Shown: in pieces, positions 52,711-64,000 of the stretch
How the letters are laid out: every line of letters begins with the position of its first letter
How positions within the stretch are numbered: position 1 is the first letter of the stretch
Origin: Natrialba swarupiae
GTDB taxonomy: Archaea > Halobacteriota > Halobacteria > Halobacteriales > Natrialbaceae
Direction of reading: 5' to 3'
NCBI RefSeq assembly: GCF_008245225.1
Contig: NZ_VTAW01000004.1
Span: 124,001 to 188,000 of the forward strand
Length of the DNA stretch: 64,000 nt
Notes under the pieces: model-generated
Database searches by the model: none
What the model was told of the DNA's origin: nothing
The model's input: only the letters and a program-made list of their open reading frames with translations
Program-made: the position numbers and the translations under genes

Positions 52711-53415
52711 ATGTCCCGTTCAGTCGCCCGACGGATTCGGGACCGGTTCGACCCTGGACGCGTCGTCGTCGCCGTACTCGTCGTGGCCGCCCTCTCCCTG
52801 CCCGGTCTCGAGGTATCCTCGACCGACGTCGTCCGTACGGTCGTGGCTGTCGCCGTCATCGCCCCACTGTTCGGATACCTCGTAGAGCGCTCCGGCGTCG
52901 ACATCGACCTCGGTCTCCTCGTAATCGCGCTGGGAGTGGTCGTCGGCTGGGGAGGGTACGGCCACCTTCAGGACGGCGTCGGCTGGCTCGGCTGGCTCCT
53001 GCTCGCGCTCGGCGGATGGCTCTGTCTCGAGGGACTCGATCGGTTCGTTCGTGACGATAGAACCGACGACGCCGGTGGTGGTCGAATAGACGACGTGAGA
53101 GCCACGTCCGACGAGACGGACGACCTCCCGAGAGCCGAACTCGCGAAACTGAACGAGTGCAACTGCCGGCTGGCCGAGACGCCCCGAGACGCCGACCGTC
53201 CACTGTCCGCCGACGAGATCCGATCCCGCGCGAACCTCACTCCGGCAGAGTTCGACCGCCTGCGCGAGATCCACGGCGAGTCGGGTCCAATCGACCGCCT
53301 GGGGACCGGCTACAGACTCGACGAGCGGGAGATGGGTCTCACGGGCATCCTGCGGACGATCGGACGACGGCTTCTCCGGCCGGTTCGCGTGCTTCGACCG
53401 GGGCGGCGAGCCTGA
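52711..53415 (+). CDS. Membrane protein with C-terminal soluble domain
   Basis: The 234-residue product has about four hydrophobic helices in the first 115 residues (VVVAVLVVAALSLPGLEV, LLVIALGVVVGWGGYGHL and GWLLLALGGWLCLEGLDRFV). A charged domain with a possible helix-turn-helix-like LSADEIRSRANLTPAEFDRL follows. The stop codon TGA is formed by the left end of the family A element (GCC TGA TACGG). Start ATG 52711 preferred to TTG 52693. Confidence 0.7.
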   Translation: MSRSVARRIRDRFDPGRVVVAVLVVAALSLPGLEVSSTDVVRTVVAVAVIAPLFGYLVERSGVDIDLGLLVIALGVVVGWGGYGHLQDGVGWLGWLLLALGGWLCLEGLDRFVRDDRTDDAGGGRIDDVRATSDETDDLPRAELAKLNECNCRLAETPRDADRPLSADEIRSRANLTPAEFDRLREIHGESGPIDRLGTGYRLDEREMGLTGILRTIGRRLLRPVRVLRPGRRA

Positions 53416-53498
53416 TACGGATTGCTGTAACTGTGTACCGCCGCGCCCGGGACCCGTTCTCCGGGAGCGGCGGTACTGACTTACAGTAAACCGTATGA
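53412..53498. repeat. Family A hairpin element, copy 3
   Basis: It begins CTGATACGGATTGCTGTAA and ends TTACAGTAAACCGTATGA. The central stem pairs GTACCGCCGC with GCGGCGGTAC and CCCGG with CCGGG. The stem sequence differs from that of the copies at 30 kb but base pairing is kept. The stop codon of the upstream gene lies inside it. Confidence 0.8.
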
Positions 53499-53542
53499 CG
53501 CGAAGACAGCCTGACACACCGGCGTGGGGGTGACTCGAGGCG

Positions 53543-54094
53543 TTACCGATCGTCGTCGACGGGTTCGACGCGTTTGCCCGTCTCCATCGGAATTACCTGG
53601 TGTTCGGCGTCGGCCCACTCGCGCTCGAGTTCACGGCCCTCGAACAGTCGGTCGAGGAAGACGGCGAGACCGGCGACTTCGGAGTGGGGCTGGTTCGTGA
53701 CGCCGACGTTCCAGTCGGCGGCCTCGTAGACGTCGAAGGAGACCTTCTCGGAGCCGACGACGAGCAACAGCGGCGCGCCCTCGTCCTGGTGGACGGTTCG
53801 GATCTCCTCCTCGACGTCCTGGACCTGCTCGCCGTACATCGTCAGGTGGACGACCCGACCGTCCCACTCCCGGATGATGGCGTTCGGGGAGTCCGTGAGT
53901 TCGACGGTGAACGGCCCGCCGAAGCGGTCGGTGATGTCCGCGACCGTCTCGAGGGACTGGCCGGCGTTGTCGGGGAAGTAGACGCGATCCGCACCGAGGG
54001 CGCGGGCGGTCAACCCGACGTGGGTCGTCATCCGTTCGTCCCGTCCGGGGCGGTGACCCAGTCGGAGGACGGCGACCTCGGGTTCCTCGTGCAT
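53543..54094 (-). CDS. tRNA (cytidine(56)-2'-O)-methyltransferase (aTrm56)
   Basis: aTrm56 methylates the ribose of C56 in tRNA. The 183-residue product shows the archaeal SPOUT enzyme pattern: VAVLRLGHRPGRDERMTTHV, then GLTARALGADRVYFPD, then a knot region VVGSEKVSFDVYEAADWNVG and VTNQPHSEVAGLAVFLDRLF. The GSEKV knot motif and NQPHSEVA are typical. The length matches the family. Confidence 0.93.
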   Translation of the reverse strand: MHEEPEVAVLRLGHRPGRDERMTTHVGLTARALGADRVYFPDNAGQSLETVADITDRFGGPFTVELTDSPNAIIREWDGRVVHLTMYGEQVQDVEEEIRTVHQDEGAPLLLVVGSEKVSFDVYEAADWNVGVTNQPHSEVAGLAVFLDRLFEGRELEREWADAEHQVIPMETGKRVEPVDDDR

Positions 54095-54176
54095 ACCAGG
54101 ACCCAGACGGGGGCGAGGTTAGGGGGTTTCGTTTTCCCGACAGGCTTTTTCGCGACCCCGCCGAATCGATCGGTCG

Positions 54177-54215
54177 ATGACCGAATCCGAGCGAACGGGT
54201 GGAGGACGGCCGTGA
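54177..54215 (+). CDS. Possible 12-codon coupled leader ORF
   Basis: An ATG at 54177 opens MTESERTGGGRP. Its stop TGA (54213-54215) overlaps the GTG start of the next gene as GTGA. A T-rich element (GGCTTTTT, 54143-54150) lies about 30 nt upstream. This may be a leader peptide, or the remains of an N-terminus lost to a frameshift. Confidence 0.35.
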   Translation: MTESERTGGGRP

Positions 54216-54442
54216 CGACGGTTCGCGACTGGCTCGAGGAGGCCAGAGCCCAGCGGTGGGGGATGTTCGTCGACCTCGTGTTCGCCGTCGGCTGGGTGAC
54301 GATGGTTCATCTGCTCTTCGCGGTGCTCGAGGGACCCGACTGGGCCTACTACATGTTCATGCTCGCGGGGATCGTCGCCTACTTCGGCTTCGTCACGAGC
54401 CTCGAGCACGCGACGGGCGAACGCGACCGACCGGAGAACTAA
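54212..54442 (+). CDS. Small membrane protein
   Basis: The 76-residue product starts at GTG 54212 with a Shine-Dalgarno GGAGG six bases before it. It has two hydrophobic segments (FVDLVFAVGWVTMVHLLFAV and YYMFMLAGIVAYFGFVTSL) and an N-terminal amphipathic helix. A long frame upstream is antisense to the tRNA methyltransferase. Function unknown. Confidence 0.65.
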   Translation: MTTVRDWLEEARAQRWGMFVDLVFAVGWVTMVHLLFAVLEGPDWAYYMFMLAGIVAYFGFVTSLEHATGERDRPEN

Positions 54443-54503
54443 GTTTGCGTTCGCTTCTCGAGGCCGAACGCACAACCGTATCCGTTCTCCTCGAGGGAGT
54501 CGA

Positions 54504-54965
54504 TCAGCCGTCCTGGCGGACGTCGACGACGAGTACCGGAACGTCAGTCGTCCTGAGCGTTCGTTCGGCGACGCTACCGAGGAGGGCGCGTCGAACGCCG
54601 CCGCGGCCCGCAGAGCCCATGACGATCAGATCGACGGCGTGATCGTCTGCGTACGTCGATATTCGCTTGTGGGGGTTGCCGGCGACGATGGCCTCGGTGA
54701 CGTTCAGGTCGTGTTCGGCCGCCGCCTGGCTGACCTCAGAGACGGCCTCGGTCGCCCGTTCGCGGAGCTCCGGGAGGTCGTCCAGATCACCCTGTCGCAG
54801 ACGATCGACCTGTTCGGTGCCGATGGCGACGTCCATGGCGCTGATATCGACGACGTACAGCGCGTGTACGTCGGCGTCGTAGGTCGCCGCGAGGTCGATC
54901 GCGTGCTCGATCGCGTTCTCCGCCACTGTGCTTCCGTCCGTCGGAACGAGGATCGTATGGTACAT
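54504..54965 (-). CDS. Universal stress protein (UspA family)
   Basis: The 153-residue product has the UspA alpha/beta fold with the nucleotide-binding motif GSAGRGGVRRALLGSVAE, so ATP binding is expected. N-terminal ILVPTDGS is typical. It starts 3 nt before the actP stop on the same strand and therefore belongs to the acetate-transport unit. Family members respond to stress; the specific role here is inferred from position. Confidence 0.92.
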   Translation of the reverse strand: MYHTILVPTDGSTVAENAIEHAIDLAATYDADVHALYVVDISAMDVAIGTEQVDRLRQGDLDDLPELRERATEAVSEVSQAAAEHDLNVTEAIVAGNPHKRISTYADDHAVDLIVMGSAGRGGVRRALLGSVAERTLRTTDVPVLVVDVRQDG

Positions 54966-54967
54966 GG

Positions 54968-56653
54968 TTACTCATCCGTGGTGCCGCCGTCGGTGGCGAC
55001 GTCTTCCGCTGTTTCCATCTGTTGCATCGGCTCGGGGCTGTGACACTGCCGAACGAGACGTTTGACGTCCCGTGGTGGGTCGTCGGTGAGGATCGAGACG
55101 ACGATGATGACGGCGAAGACGATCGGGACGCCGACCAACGCCGACGACGTTCCCGGAACCCAGGTCGCAAGCGCCGGGATCATCGCCTCGTCGACGCCGG
55201 TGTACATCGGAACGACGGTATCGTTGACGATCGCGCCGAAGGAGACGAGCATCCCGACGAGCATCCCCGTGATTGCGCCTTCTCTCGTCGTATTCTCCCA
55301 CCAGAGACCGAGGAAGAACACCGGGAAGAAGATGGTGCCGGCGATCGCGAACGCCATCGCGACGAGTTCGCCGATGAGCGCTGGCGGATTGAGTCCGATG
55401 AGGGTTACGAGCGCGCCGATCCCGAGGATCGTCGTTCGACCGACGATCAGCTGCTCGCGCTGGGTCGCGTTCTCCCTGTAGAGGTTCGTGTAGATGTCGT
55501 GTGCCGCCGCCGAAGAGGCCGTGATGAACAGCCCAGAGGTCGTCGCGAGCGCCGCTGCGACGGCACCCGCTGCGACCAGTCCGACGAGCCACTCCGGCAG
55601 TCCGGCGAGCTGGGTGGTCAACACGACGAGCGCGTCGGCTTCCTCCCCGGACATCCCGGTGAATCCGCCGCCGTCCGTGACCTCGCGGTCGTAGAGCAAT
55701 CCGCCGAAGGCGGCGTACGTCGCCGTCCCCCAGTAGAGCAGGCAGATGAAAAACAGCCCCCAGACGGTCGACCAGCGGGCGGTCCGTTCGTTGTCGACGG
55801 TGTAGAACCGAACGAGGACGTGCGGGAGTCCGCAGGTACCGACGATCAGGCTAAAGGCCAGCGCGATCCAGCCGTAGTAGCCGACGTTCGCGAACGGCTC
55901 GACGAACTGCGCCTCGAGGCTCGCCGCCTCTGCGACCTGCGGGCCGGCCTCGAGGTACGGTAACGCGATCGACCACCCCTCCGCCCAGCCCGTGGCGTAG
56001 AGTCCGAGCGTGAACGCGATGATGAGGATGACGTACTGGATGGCCATGTTCTTCGTCGTTCCGAGCATGCCCGAGAGTGCGACGTAGCCGATCGTGACGG
56101 CCATGAGTAGAATGACGCCCACCTCGTAGGAGACGCCGAAGATGTACTGAGCCATCAGCCCCATACCGCTTGCCTGACCGATCGCGTACGTAAAGGCGAT
56201 CGCGAGCGTCGTGAACGCGGCGATGCCGCGGGCCCAGTCCGAGTAAAACCGATCGCCGACGAAGTCGGGGGCGGTGTACTTGCCAAAGCGGCGAAACTGC
56301 GCGGCCATGAAGATGAGCAGGATGAAGTAGCCGGTCGTCCAGCCGACGACGTACGCGAGCCCGAAGTAGCCCAGCGTCGCGACCAGCGCGGCGACGCCGA
56401 GATACGACGCGGCGCTCATCCAGTTCGCGCCGATCGCCATCCCGTTCTCGATGCTTCCGATCGACCGTCCCGCGACCCACAGTTCGTCGACCGCTGCGAC
56501 CCGGAAGAAGTAGCCGACGCCGAGAAACACCGCCAGCATGACGACGACCATCAGCGCCGGAACGAGCTTGAACTCGCCCACGTCGAGTGCCGTCTCCTGG
56601 AGAACGACCGGCTCGAGTATTCCCGGGAGCGCCCCGGCTATCGTCCCGAGCAT
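54968..56653 (-). CDS. actP: Acetate/monocarboxylate sodium symporter (ActP-like, SSS family)
   Basis: The 561-residue membrane protein has 13 or so hydrophobic segments with SSS-family marks. These are VGYFFRVAAVDELWVAGRSI, GMAIGANWMSAASYLG, FAYAIGQASG-type segments and TCGLPHVLVRFYTV. ActP-like symporters import acetate or pyruvate with Na+. Its start overlaps the DUF4212 stop by one base, giving the usual small-subunit plus symporter pair, and the uspA gene follows after 2 nt. Next to acs, acetate is the likely substrate. Confidence 0.93.
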   Translation of the reverse strand: MLGTIAGALPGILEPVVLQETALDVGEFKLVPALMVVVMLAVFLGVGYFFRVAAVDELWVAGRSIGSIENGMAIGANWMSAASYLGVAALVATLGYFGLAYVVGWTTGYFILLIFMAAQFRRFGKYTAPDFVGDRFYSDWARGIAAFTTLAIAFTYAIGQASGMGLMAQYIFGVSYEVGVILLMAVTIGYVALSGMLGTTKNMAIQYVILIIAFTLGLYATGWAEGWSIALPYLEAGPQVAEAASLEAQFVEPFANVGYYGWIALAFSLIVGTCGLPHVLVRFYTVDNERTARWSTVWGLFFICLLYWGTATYAAFGGLLYDREVTDGGGFTGMSGEEADALVVLTTQLAGLPEWLVGLVAAGAVAAALATTSGLFITASSAAAHDIYTNLYRENATQREQLIVGRTTILGIGALVTLIGLNPPALIGELVAMAFAIAGTIFFPVFFLGLWWENTTREGAITGMLVGMLVSFGAIVNDTVVPMYTGVDEAMIPALATWVPGTSSALVGVPIVFAVIIVVSILTDDPPRDVKRLVRQCHSPEPMQQMETAEDVATDGGTTDE

Positions 56654-57057
56654 CAGTCGTCACCCCCGTCGGTCGCGACGGCTCCGCTCGAGTCGGTATC
56701 CGCCTCGTGGCTGATGCCGTACTTGGTATCGAGTCTGTCACGCTGGGTCGCGTAGGCGACGGACAGCAACAGCGCACCGAGCGGTGTGACGATCGCCGCC
56801 AGGAAGAAATGAAGCGGAAACCCTCCGAGCACGGTCGTCTCGACCATGAAATCGCTCGCAAATAGGATCGCCGTCGTTGGTCCGAAGACGACGACCACCC
56901 ACGCGAAAAACGAGAGCCAGATTACCCGCAAGTGATCCCGCATGAACGGGGTGGCCGGTTTGAATATATTTATTTCCTCGTCGAGGTACGCTTCCGTCGT
57001 TGCGCCGCCATCGGTTTCGACGGCGTCCGTCGAATCGTGGTTGTTATCATCTACCAT
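56653..57057 (-). CDS. DUF4212 symporter partner protein
   Basis: The 134-residue product has two membrane helices (VIWLSFFAWVVVVFGPTTAI and PLHFFLAAIVTPLGALLLSV) with hydrophilic ends. DUF4212 proteins are encoded directly before ActP-like symporters, as here (1-nt overlap). It probably assists or forms part of the transporter. Confidence 0.9.
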   Translation of the reverse strand: MVDDNNHDSTDAVETDGGATTEAYLDEEINIFKPATPFMRDHLRVIWLSFFAWVVVVFGPTTAILFASDFMVETTVLGGFPLHFFLAAIVTPLGALLLSVAYATQRDRLDTKYGISHEADTDSSGAVATDGGDD

Positions 57058-57129
57058 TATTTAAACAGTCATTTGACATGTTTTGTTCGATATCCGGTCT
57101 TCCGCTGTTAGACGAGGAAGAAGCCGGGG

Positions 57130-59106
<1,977 letters not shown>

Positions 59107-59127
59107 GTTCCGTTCACTCAATGCACA

Positions 59128-59145
59128 ACCGTGATAGTAAAACTG
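59128..59145 (-). promoter_or_regulatory. Promoter of acs copy 1
   Basis: Minus-strand GTTTTACTATCACGG contains the TATA-like element, about 31 nt before the ATG at 59106, for a nearly leaderless transcript. The rest of 59107-59322 holds no gene. Confidence 0.45.
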
Positions 59146-59322
59146 ACCTCTAGTTGTACAAAATCGATCGCGCTGCCGGGCCAGGCGGGACACCGTTCGC
59201 CGACCATACTCGCCGCAGAATCGCCGGCTATCGCTCGAGACGTTTTCTATCGCGAGATACCACGGGTACAGTCGGTGACGAACGGTCATCGAACTCTAGA
59301 CGGTTAGTTCCGCAACGGGCCG

Positions 59323-61527
59323 TCACGACTGGTCGGTCTCGGTCGCTGCGGGATCGTCAAAGAACGTTCGCAGCAGTTCGTGTTGGCCCTTCCGCAGGTG
59401 GCTGTGCAACGTCGGCGACGTGATCCCCATCGCATCCGCCACCTCCTCGGCCGTGCTCTCGCGGGGCCAATCGTAGTAGCCGCCGAAGTACGCTGCCCGG
59501 AGTGCGGCCTCCTGTCTGTCCGTAAGTCGATCTGCGATCCCCTCTCTGTACTCGCGTGCCGTCCGAACGGCTCGCTCCGTCTCGCGTTTACCGATCAAAC
59601 TCGAGTCCGGGTAGACGGCCCGGAGGCCGTCGACGATCGTTCGAATGTCGGCGTCGACGCCACACTCGGCGGTGATCGTCGCGACCCCGTCGTCGAAGAC
59701 AGCATCCGTGACCGTCGCACCGTACCCAGTTAGCGTCAGCGCCGGCGATCGACCGTCGAGAACGAACTCCACGCGGGAACGCCCTTCGCCGGCGTCGATC
59801 AGCCGGAACTCCTCGACGCTTGCGTTTTCGACCGCGAGATCGAACGCCTCGCCGGGGGACGCCCCCTCGAGTTGGAGGTAGTAGAGCTGTGTCGACTCGG
59901 AGACCGGAACGAGTGAATCGAGTTCGAACCGACACCCCAGTCGGCGCGACGCGTCGACGAAAAACGAACCCGCGTCGCGACAGGCCAGTTCGAGTTCGAC
60001 GACGCGATCCGAGAGCATGTGCGTTCGCCGCCGAATCGCGCCGATCGCCGCGCCGATCTGACGACCGACCGTCTCGAGCCACCGGCGTTCGTCCCCGTCG
60101 AACGCGCCGGTGCGATCGGTGCCGACTGTCAGCGTTCCGTACGTCGTCTCGCCCGTCGACAGCGCGACTCGCGCGAGCGAACCGTCGAACTCCTCGCCCT
60201 CGAGCGTATCCGAGACGCCGTTTACGATCGCTATCCGCCGTTCGGGCTCGCTAACCTCGTTCGCCCCGTCGCCTCGCCACTCCTCCGGGATGATCCGGTC
60301 GGCCGACGCGGGCGGAATTCCACTCGAGGCGCGCCACTCTCGGCGGCCGTCCGTCAGCGTCGACCGGTCGATCCAGGCGAACGAGTACGCGTCACCGGCT
60401 GCGAGAGCGGTACAGACGTTGGTCTCGAGTTCCTCGTGATTCGCCGAGTCGAGCAGTGCCTGGGTGATCTCGCGGTGACAACGGGCGATTGCCGTTCGGC
60501 GCTCGAGTTCCTCGCGTTCCGTCCTGAGTTCCTCGAGGCGGTCGTGGGTCCGCGAGACGTCTCGAACGAAGACGGCGAACCCGCTGTGACGGCCACGTTC
60601 GCCCCGGAGAGGGACGACGACTTCCGTCGCCCGAAACCGGGAGCCGTCCTCGTGGACGCGCCAGCCGTCGACCTCGTGGCCGGACTCCGCGATGGCCGAC
60701 GAGAGGACGCGGTCGGGAACGCCGTCGTCGACGGCGTCGTCGGTGTAAAACGTCGAGACGTGCGTGCCGACGATCTCGCCGGCACGGTAGCCAAACAGCG
60801 CGGCCGCGCTGCGGTTCCAGCGATCGACGTACCCCTCGGCGTCGAGACGGACGAGCGCGTACCGATCGCTCGCGGCGAGCAACAGGCGGACGACGCTGTC
60901 GTCGCTGACCACCGAACCGGGCCGCCCAACGTTCTCCCCGGAGCGTGCGGGCGACGGACGTTCGACGGCCTCGAAGGCATCGACGAGTTCTGAATCGGTT
61001 GGCTCGCGAAGGTAGGACTCGAGTGCCTCGAAGCTCCGCCAGCCGCCGGCGGCTTTCACCGCCCGCGGGTTGACGTCGTGGTCGACGAGCGCACGTCGAG
61101 CGAAGAATCGCCTGAGATCGTTCGTCGAGACGTCGGCGAGGGCGGGTTCGTCGTGGATCTCACTCGCCCGATCTGTGACGTCGGAGACGAGCATCTGGAG
61201 GCGACGCGGCGTCACGGAGAAGATCCGGTCGTCGGCGGTGAGTCCGTTGCTGCGGGCGTACCGCCGAATCTCTCGTTCGACGTGAGTCGGAAGGTAGGCC
61301 GTGCGTCGCTCGCGGTCGTCGTCGCCAGGAACTCGAACGAGATACCGCGGCGGATCGATCCGGACCTGTTCGACGTCGTCGACCGTCAGCCGGACGAGTT
61401 CCGCCGGCCCCAACCCGACTTCGCCACAGAGGCGAACCACGAGCGCCTCGCGGTACGTCTCGGCACCGTCGAGCAGCGTTTCGTACGCCCGACTCGAGAG
61501 CGGCGACTGGTCGGACCTTACGCCCAT
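59323..61527 (-). CDS. Bat-type sensor-regulator with N-terminal tyrosine-recombinase-like domain
   Basis: The 734-residue product has four parts. The first is an integrase-like domain (about 1-185: ETYREALVVRLCGEVGLGPA, STNDLRRFFARRAL, EALESYLRE), whose first catalytic Arg is replaced (GLGPAEL) and His altered. Second is a PAS domain with DGYVDRW-type core (ALFGYRAGEIVGTHVSTF). Third is a GAF-like region. The C-terminal part is the bacterioopsin-activator and HTH_10 domain (LTDRQEAALRAAYFGGYYDW). It lies between the two acs genes and may control them. The ATG at 61527 is preferred to 61581. Confidence 0.85.
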   Translation of the reverse strand: MGVRSDQSPLSSRAYETLLDGAETYREALVVRLCGEVGLGPAELVRLTVDDVEQVRIDPPRYLVRVPGDDDRERRTAYLPTHVEREIRRYARSNGLTADDRIFSVTPRRLQMLVSDVTDRASEIHDEPALADVSTNDLRRFFARRALVDHDVNPRAVKAAGGWRSFEALESYLREPTDSELVDAFEAVERPSPARSGENVGRPGSVVSDDSVVRLLLAASDRYALVRLDAEGYVDRWNRSAAALFGYRAGEIVGTHVSTFYTDDAVDDGVPDRVLSSAIAESGHEVDGWRVHEDGSRFRATEVVVPLRGERGRHSGFAVFVRDVSRTHDRLEELRTEREELERRTAIARCHREITQALLDSANHEELETNVCTALAAGDAYSFAWIDRSTLTDGRREWRASSGIPPASADRIIPEEWRGDGANEVSEPERRIAIVNGVSDTLEGEEFDGSLARVALSTGETTYGTLTVGTDRTGAFDGDERRWLETVGRQIGAAIGAIRRRTHMLSDRVVELELACRDAGSFFVDASRRLGCRFELDSLVPVSESTQLYYLQLEGASPGEAFDLAVENASVEEFRLIDAGEGRSRVEFVLDGRSPALTLTGYGATVTDAVFDDGVATITAECGVDADIRTIVDGLRAVYPDSSLIGKRETERAVRTAREYREGIADRLTDRQEAALRAAYFGGYYDWPRESTAEEVADAMGITSPTLHSHLRKGQHELLRTFFDDPAATETDQS

Positions 61528-61695
61528 CTTTCGGTTATTCAAGAGTTGCGAACATAATTGTATCGGTAGTCGGGGGAGCACCGTGGAAGATCGTCGCCTT
61601 TCGGCCGTTTGTTATCCGAAGACTCACACTATACCCGGAAATGAACCGAACTCCCTCGAAAATCTGTTTCGGTTTTCTATATCGTGCGAAATCAG

Positions 61696-63672
<1,977 letters not shown>

Positions 63673-63682
63673 ATCTCGTTCC

Positions 63683-63697
63683 GACCGAAGTCGGTCA
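63683..63697. promoter_or_regulatory. Inverted repeat in the upstream region of acs copy 2
   Basis: GACCGA-AG-TCGGTC lies between the TATA element and the ATG of acs copy 2. It could be an operator or a 5' hairpin. Confidence 0.35.
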
Positions 63698-63776
63698 GCG
63701 GAATAAACGTTCCTGCACCGGTGAATCGGATGCCGACTCGCCAGCGGAGGGAGATCTCCGGTCGAGCGACTCCGAA

Positions 63777-64000
63777 TCAGTCGAATCGGAGGAACTGTCG
63801 GTCGTCGTCGCGATCTCTGACCGCCGGATAGACGACGAGGAGGTTCCCGTCGACCCGCTCGGAGAGGCGCCTCGGCAGCGCCTCGAGTTCCGGGTCCCAC
63901 CCCATCGTCCCCCGCCGCGCCGACAGCGTCACGAAGAGGCTGGTCTCGTCGACGTCGTCTCGAAGCCGATCGAGCGCCTGGGTCCAGTCCGCGTCGCGCT
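63777..64000 (-). CDS. C-terminal fragment, probably of a transporter or regulator with a UspA-like tail
   Basis: The visible 74 codons end DRQFLRFD and read RDADWTQALDRLRDDVDETS, LFVTLSARRGTMGWDPELEA, LPRRLSERVDGNLLVVYPAV. This resembles the cytoplasmic C-terminal tails of haloarchaeal cation/proton antiporters that end in NLLVVYP. The rest lies outside the window, so the assignment is tentative. Confidence 0.4.
   Translation of the reverse strand, partial: RDADWTQALDRLRDDVDETSLFVTLSARRGTMGWDPELEALPRRLSERVDGNLLVVYPAVRDRDDDRQFLRFD

Overview
The window is a piece of a haloarchaeal chromosome. It has high GC with strong G/C in third codon positions and very acidic proteins. Many genes are leaderless, with a TATA element about 25-35 nt before the start codon, and the gene set is haloarchaeal (Bat-type HTH_10 regulators, HalOD1, BGTF surface protein, amphi-Trp, TFE, TFS, RFC large subunit, archaeal Trm56). 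I infer a member of the Natrialbales (Natrinema/Haloterrigena/Natronorubrum type); the order is an inference, Haloarchaea is secure. No rRNA, tRNA or CRISPR array was seen.

Layout. 1-4.4 kb: chemotaxis block (partial cheA, cheB, cheY, a cheW with an insert, and a divergent cheW-like gene). 5-7.7 kb: degenerate RecA/KaiC-like protein, two zinc-site proteins, transcription factor TFS, cold-shock protein. 7.7-8.4 kb: decayed tnpB remnant. 8.4-17.3 kb: Tat lipoprotein, DNA polymerase IV, membrane J-protein, uracil-DNA glycosylase family protein, NikR-like regulator, heme A synthase, M24-fold protein and a winged-helix regulator. 17.4-22.9 kb: two very large cell-surface genes. 23-29.4 kb: housekeeping genes (TatD-like hydrolase, NYN protein, SDR, gcvT-gcvH, XRE regulator, DUF457-type protein). 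29.6-31.6 kb: small genes among miniature hairpin elements. 32-35.5 kb: rfcL, phoU, HalOD1 and a Bat-type regulator. 35.6-40.1 kb: electron-transfer flavoprotein operon fixA-fixB-fixCX. 40.3-49.7 kb: left-handed beta-helix protein, a methyl-accepting transducer, DUF192, a phosphoribosyltransferase, regulators and a LeuA/CimA-type synthase with a long leader. 49.7-54.5 kb: tfe with DUF2110, small membrane proteins, tRNA methyltransferase. 54.5-63.7 kb: acetate block (UspA, ActP symporter, DUF4212 partner, two acetyl-CoA synthetases and a Bat-type sensor-regulator carrying an integrase-like domain). The right edge cuts a probable transporter C-terminus.

How the parts relate. The Che proteins and the transducer at 42.2 kb belong to one taxis pathway. 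The acetate block reads as import, activation and a candidate local regulator. The fix operon passes acyl-CoA/ETF electrons to quinone; its third gene fuses the FixC oxidoreductase to a FixX ferredoxin.

The least ordinary signals are three families of dispersed hairpin elements, about 46-88 bp long, whose stems keep pairing while the sequence changes. They sit mainly right behind genes, and in two cases the element supplies the stop codon. Also unusual are a pilin-like surface protein ending in ten exact 17-residue repeats, a Bat regulator with a decayed tyrosine-recombinase domain, and an M24-fold protein that has lost its metal ligands.
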